Positions 4,227 to 5,723 of a stretch of 5,723 bases of DNA are shown here, in pieces. Under the pieces are notes generated by a model. It did no database searches and was not told the DNA's origin. It saw nothing but the letters and a program-made list of their open reading frames with translations. Within the stretch, counting starts at the first letter, position 1; every line of letters begins with the position of its first letter. A program made the position numbers and the translations under genes. The stretch is from Methanosarcinales archaeon (GTDB lineage: Archaea > Halobacteriota > Methanosarcinia > Methanosarcinales > Methanogasteraceae), in NCBI GenBank assembly GCA_030666765.1, contig DAOUXE010000091.1:1-5723 (forward strand). The letters are read 5' to 3'.

Positions 4227-5465
4227 TCAAACCCCTGTATCATACCTCAAAATCGCGGCAACTCCTCCAAATGCCCTCATCAACTGGTCACCCTCCTCGA
4301 AATCTGTGGAGATAAACTCGACGCCCGTACTCATCTGATCGCATATCTCGGTCAGTTCATCGACAACGTCCACAGTGTCAACAATTTTGAGATCAGAGCC
4401 ACATACAGGGCAACTCCCCAGAGCGTCATCTGATGCGTCCTCTATCGTCTTCTCTCCGGTGTAATCGCAGTTCTGGCACGCAACGGTTGCACGCACCCTC
4501 CGCAGGTCTTCGGATATCAGCAGCAGATCGACAGCGCCCATCCCGAGGTTCTCACGCACCTGTTGATCCCCGTATGCGGCAAGCCCCTTATCGCTCACCA
4601 GTTCTCGCATAAACCGCTGCATGACCTTCTTCTCCTTAACAACCTCCAGATCCTGCAGCGCATCGGATGCCGCATCCACCAGTTCATAAAGACCGGACTC
4701 ATCCGTATATGCAATATCAAACAACCCTATGATCTTTTTCTGTATTTCGTGATGGAAAAACTCGCCTTCAAAAAACTCCTCCTTTGTGGGGGACGGTCCT
4801 CCGATTAGTACCCCCTCAAGATCCTTGTGATCGATGGTAAGGAATATCTCGCTTGCACTATTTCCTATTCTCTTATAAAAATCGTGGATCGCGATGAGGC
4901 GCAGCTGCTGAAACCGTCTTGCACTTTGACCGCCTTTTCTCTGTTTTCCGGGAACCGATGAAGTCAGGTGTTTGCGTGCCTCGATGGATTTGCCGCGCAG
5001 CAGCCCCACGGTCGCCTCCCGCCGGTCGATGGCAAGGAGCCCGAACGTCTTCTTCTCGGTGAGCATATCTTCGAGCGGATCCAGATAAAAGGACGAGTCA
5101 CAGTGGTATTTGTACGAGGTGATCGGCTCAGGGGGCTCGATGATCACTGTATCCAGCGTTGTCCGGTGTCCGTCGAGGTCGAGTGTTCCGCAGAATATCA
5201 CGAACCCATTTTCAGGAGGTCTCGGGTAGTACTTGAGCCGTGCGAGCACCGATTCGAGTGCGCTCTGCACATTCGTGCGTGTCGATTTCGATTTGATGTT
5301 TGCCGCCTGCCCGTGCTCTGCTTTGAGTTGCGCAACTGCGTCAGAGACCTGCTTGTCCGGGGGGACATAGAGTGAAATCAGTTCCGTGCCCCTACCGGTC
5401 CTGCGCCTCATATCTTCGAGCTGTCGCTTGAACTCGTACCGTTTATGCGCCTGCGATATTGTCAT
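4227..5465 (-). CDS. prf1: Archaeal peptide chain release factor 1 (aRF1)
   Basis: Recognises all three stop codons in the ribosomal A site and triggers hydrolysis of peptidyl-tRNA; it works with the GTPase aEF1A and with ABCE1 in recycling. The full 412-residue length matches the family. Domain 1 has NIKS (56-59) and Y120-x-C122-x-x-x-F126 (YKYHCDSSF), the stop-codon readers. Domain 2 has the catalytic GGQ (178-180) in GKQRKGGQSARRFQQLR. Domain 3 carries a zinc-ribbon insertion with C330/C333 and C352/C355, as expected in archaeal aRF1, and ends in a conserved ...GGVAAILRY. The start ATG is preceded by no clear ribosome binding site but by a TATA-like box about 29 bases upstream, suggesting a nearly leaderless mRNA. 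Composition resembles dph2. The 762-base distance to the next coding start suggests it is transcribed separately from the zinc protein-dph2 operon. Confidence 0.98.
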   Translation of the reverse strand: MTISQAHKRYEFKRQLEDMRRRTGRGTELISLYVPPDKQVSDAVAQLKAEHGQAANIKSKSTRTNVQSALESVLARLKYYPRPPENGFVIFCGTLDLDGHRTTLDTVIIEPPEPITSYKYHCDSSFYLDPLEDMLTEKKTFGLLAIDRREATVGLLRGKSIEARKHLTSSVPGKQRKGGQSARRFQQLRLIAIHDFYKRIGNSASEIFLTIDHKDLEGVLIGGPSPTKEEFFEGEFFHHEIQKKIIGLFDIAYTDESGLYELVDAASDALQDLEVVKEKKVMQRFMRELVSDKGLAAYGDQQVRENLGMGAVDLLLISEDLRRVRATVACQNCDYTGEKTIEDASDDALGSCPVCGSDLKIVDTVDVVDELTEICDQMSTGVEFISTDFEEGDQLMRAFGGVAAILRYDTGV

Positions 5466-5491
5466 CTCAAGTAAGTATTGGTGCGTCTCAC

Positions 5492-5497
5492 TTTAAT
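5492..5497 (-). promoter_or_regulatory. Probable TATA box of prf1
   Basis: The minus strand reads CATTAAAGT, centred about 29 bases before the prf1 ATG, placing the transcription start a few bases before the start codon. The match to the archaeal TATA consensus is partial. No other candidate sits at the right distance. Confidence 0.4.
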
Positions 5498-5505
5498 GAG
5501 TCTGT

Positions 5506-5567
5506 CGATACAAACGGTTTCGCGTCATCGAGACTGCTCAAGCAGGCGACGCGAAGTTTGGTCATCG
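5506..5567. repeat. Long interrupted stem-loop upstream of prf1
   Basis: Successive complementary segments are CGAT (5506-5509) with ATCG (5564-5567), CAAAC (5511-5515) with GTTTG (5556-5560), TTCGCGTC (5519-5526) with GACGCGAA (5548-5555), and CTGC (5534-5537) with GCAG (5542-5545) around a TCAA loop. The first to the last pair enclose 62 bases. It lies just upstream of the predicted prf1 promoter, so it is probably not in the prf1 mRNA; it could be part of another RNA or a DNA element. Confidence 0.5.
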
Positions 5568-5627
5568 TTACGTTGGTGAATTTGCGACTGTAGGCAGTTG
5601 TCCCCCCTAATAGCAGGCGACATGAAG
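5541..5627 (+). repeat. Direct repeat AGCAGGCGACnnGAAG
   Basis: Two 16-base copies, at 5541-5556 and 5612-5627, differ only at positions 11-12 and lie 71 bases apart. The first copy forms the right arm of the long stem-loop; the second is followed directly by another hairpin. A hairpin CGACTG-TAGG-CAGTTG (one G-U pair, about 5585-5600) lies between them. Confidence 0.5.
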
Positions 5628-5628
5628 C

Positions 5629-5694
5629 CAAGTATGTTCTATCATACTTGCTCACAAGCCCTCGGGAATTCATTTCGCGGGATGTTTGCTTGTG
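5629..5694. repeat. Cluster of hairpins near the right edge
   Basis: CAAGTATG (5629-5636) and CATACTTG (5643-5650) form a perfect 8-bp stem with a six-base loop. CACAAGC (5653-5659) pairs perfectly with GCTTGTG (5688-5694). GCGACATGAA (5617-5626) could instead pair at 9 of 10 positions with TTCATTTCGC (5669-5678), so alternative folds exist. No coding frame here is convincing; the element may extend beyond the window. Confidence 0.45.
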
Positions 5695-5723
5695 TGCAAA
5701 TCGTTCTCAAAGTTGAGCCTTTG

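Noticed and set aside
4968..5375. Plus-strand open frame of 135 codons
   Set aside because: Lies wholly antisense to prf1, whose assignment is certain; Cys- and Arg-rich translation typical of a shadow frame.
5488..5673. Minus-strand open frame of 61 codons upstream of prf1
   Set aside because: Covers hairpins and the direct repeat, overlaps the likely prf1 promoter, and has no protein-like pattern.

Overview
The window looks archaeal, most likely euryarchaeal and possibly methanogen or ANME-related (the lineage is inference). It carries an aRF1-type release factor with the NIKS, YxCxxxF and GGQ motifs. It also carries a single archaeal Dph2 with the three iron-sulfur cysteines at the expected spacing. 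Two gene starts have a TATA-like box about 26-29 bases upstream and no clear ribosome binding site, as expected for archaeal leaderless or near-leaderless mRNAs. Every convincing gene is on the minus strand.

Reading in the direction of transcription (right to left): 5466-5723 is a gene-free, repeat- and hairpin-rich stretch upstream of prf1. 4227-5465 is prf1 (aRF1). 3609-4226 is a 618-base region without a gene; it holds an interspersed inverted-repeat element (4064-4137), small direct repeats, a GC-rich foldable block (about 3641-3840) and the TATA box of the next operon. 3099-3608 encodes a 169-residue protein with two zinc-binding segments. 2128-3102 is dph2, whose ATG overlaps the preceding TGA in an ATGA junction. 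After about 56 bases that contain an inverted repeat around a TATA-like box comes an AT-rich two-gene cassette: an ABC/OLD-type AAA ATPase (548-2071) and, overlapping its stop, a small PD-(D/E)XK-like nuclease (61-551). The nuclease is split by a frameshift at a TA dinucleotide tract. A second copy of the interspersed repeat lies just past its stop, at the left edge.

prf1 and dph2 are housekeeping translation genes (peptide release; diphthamide on elongation factor 2). The zinc protein coupled to dph2 has a C-terminal segment resembling eukaryotic Dph3, the electron donor of diphthamide synthesis, and could be the missing archaeal reductant; this is a hypothesis. The ATPase-nuclease pair has the layout of an anti-phage or anti-plasmid system. 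Removing one TA unit restores a 162-residue nuclease, so it may be recently broken, phase-variable, or affected by a sequencing error.
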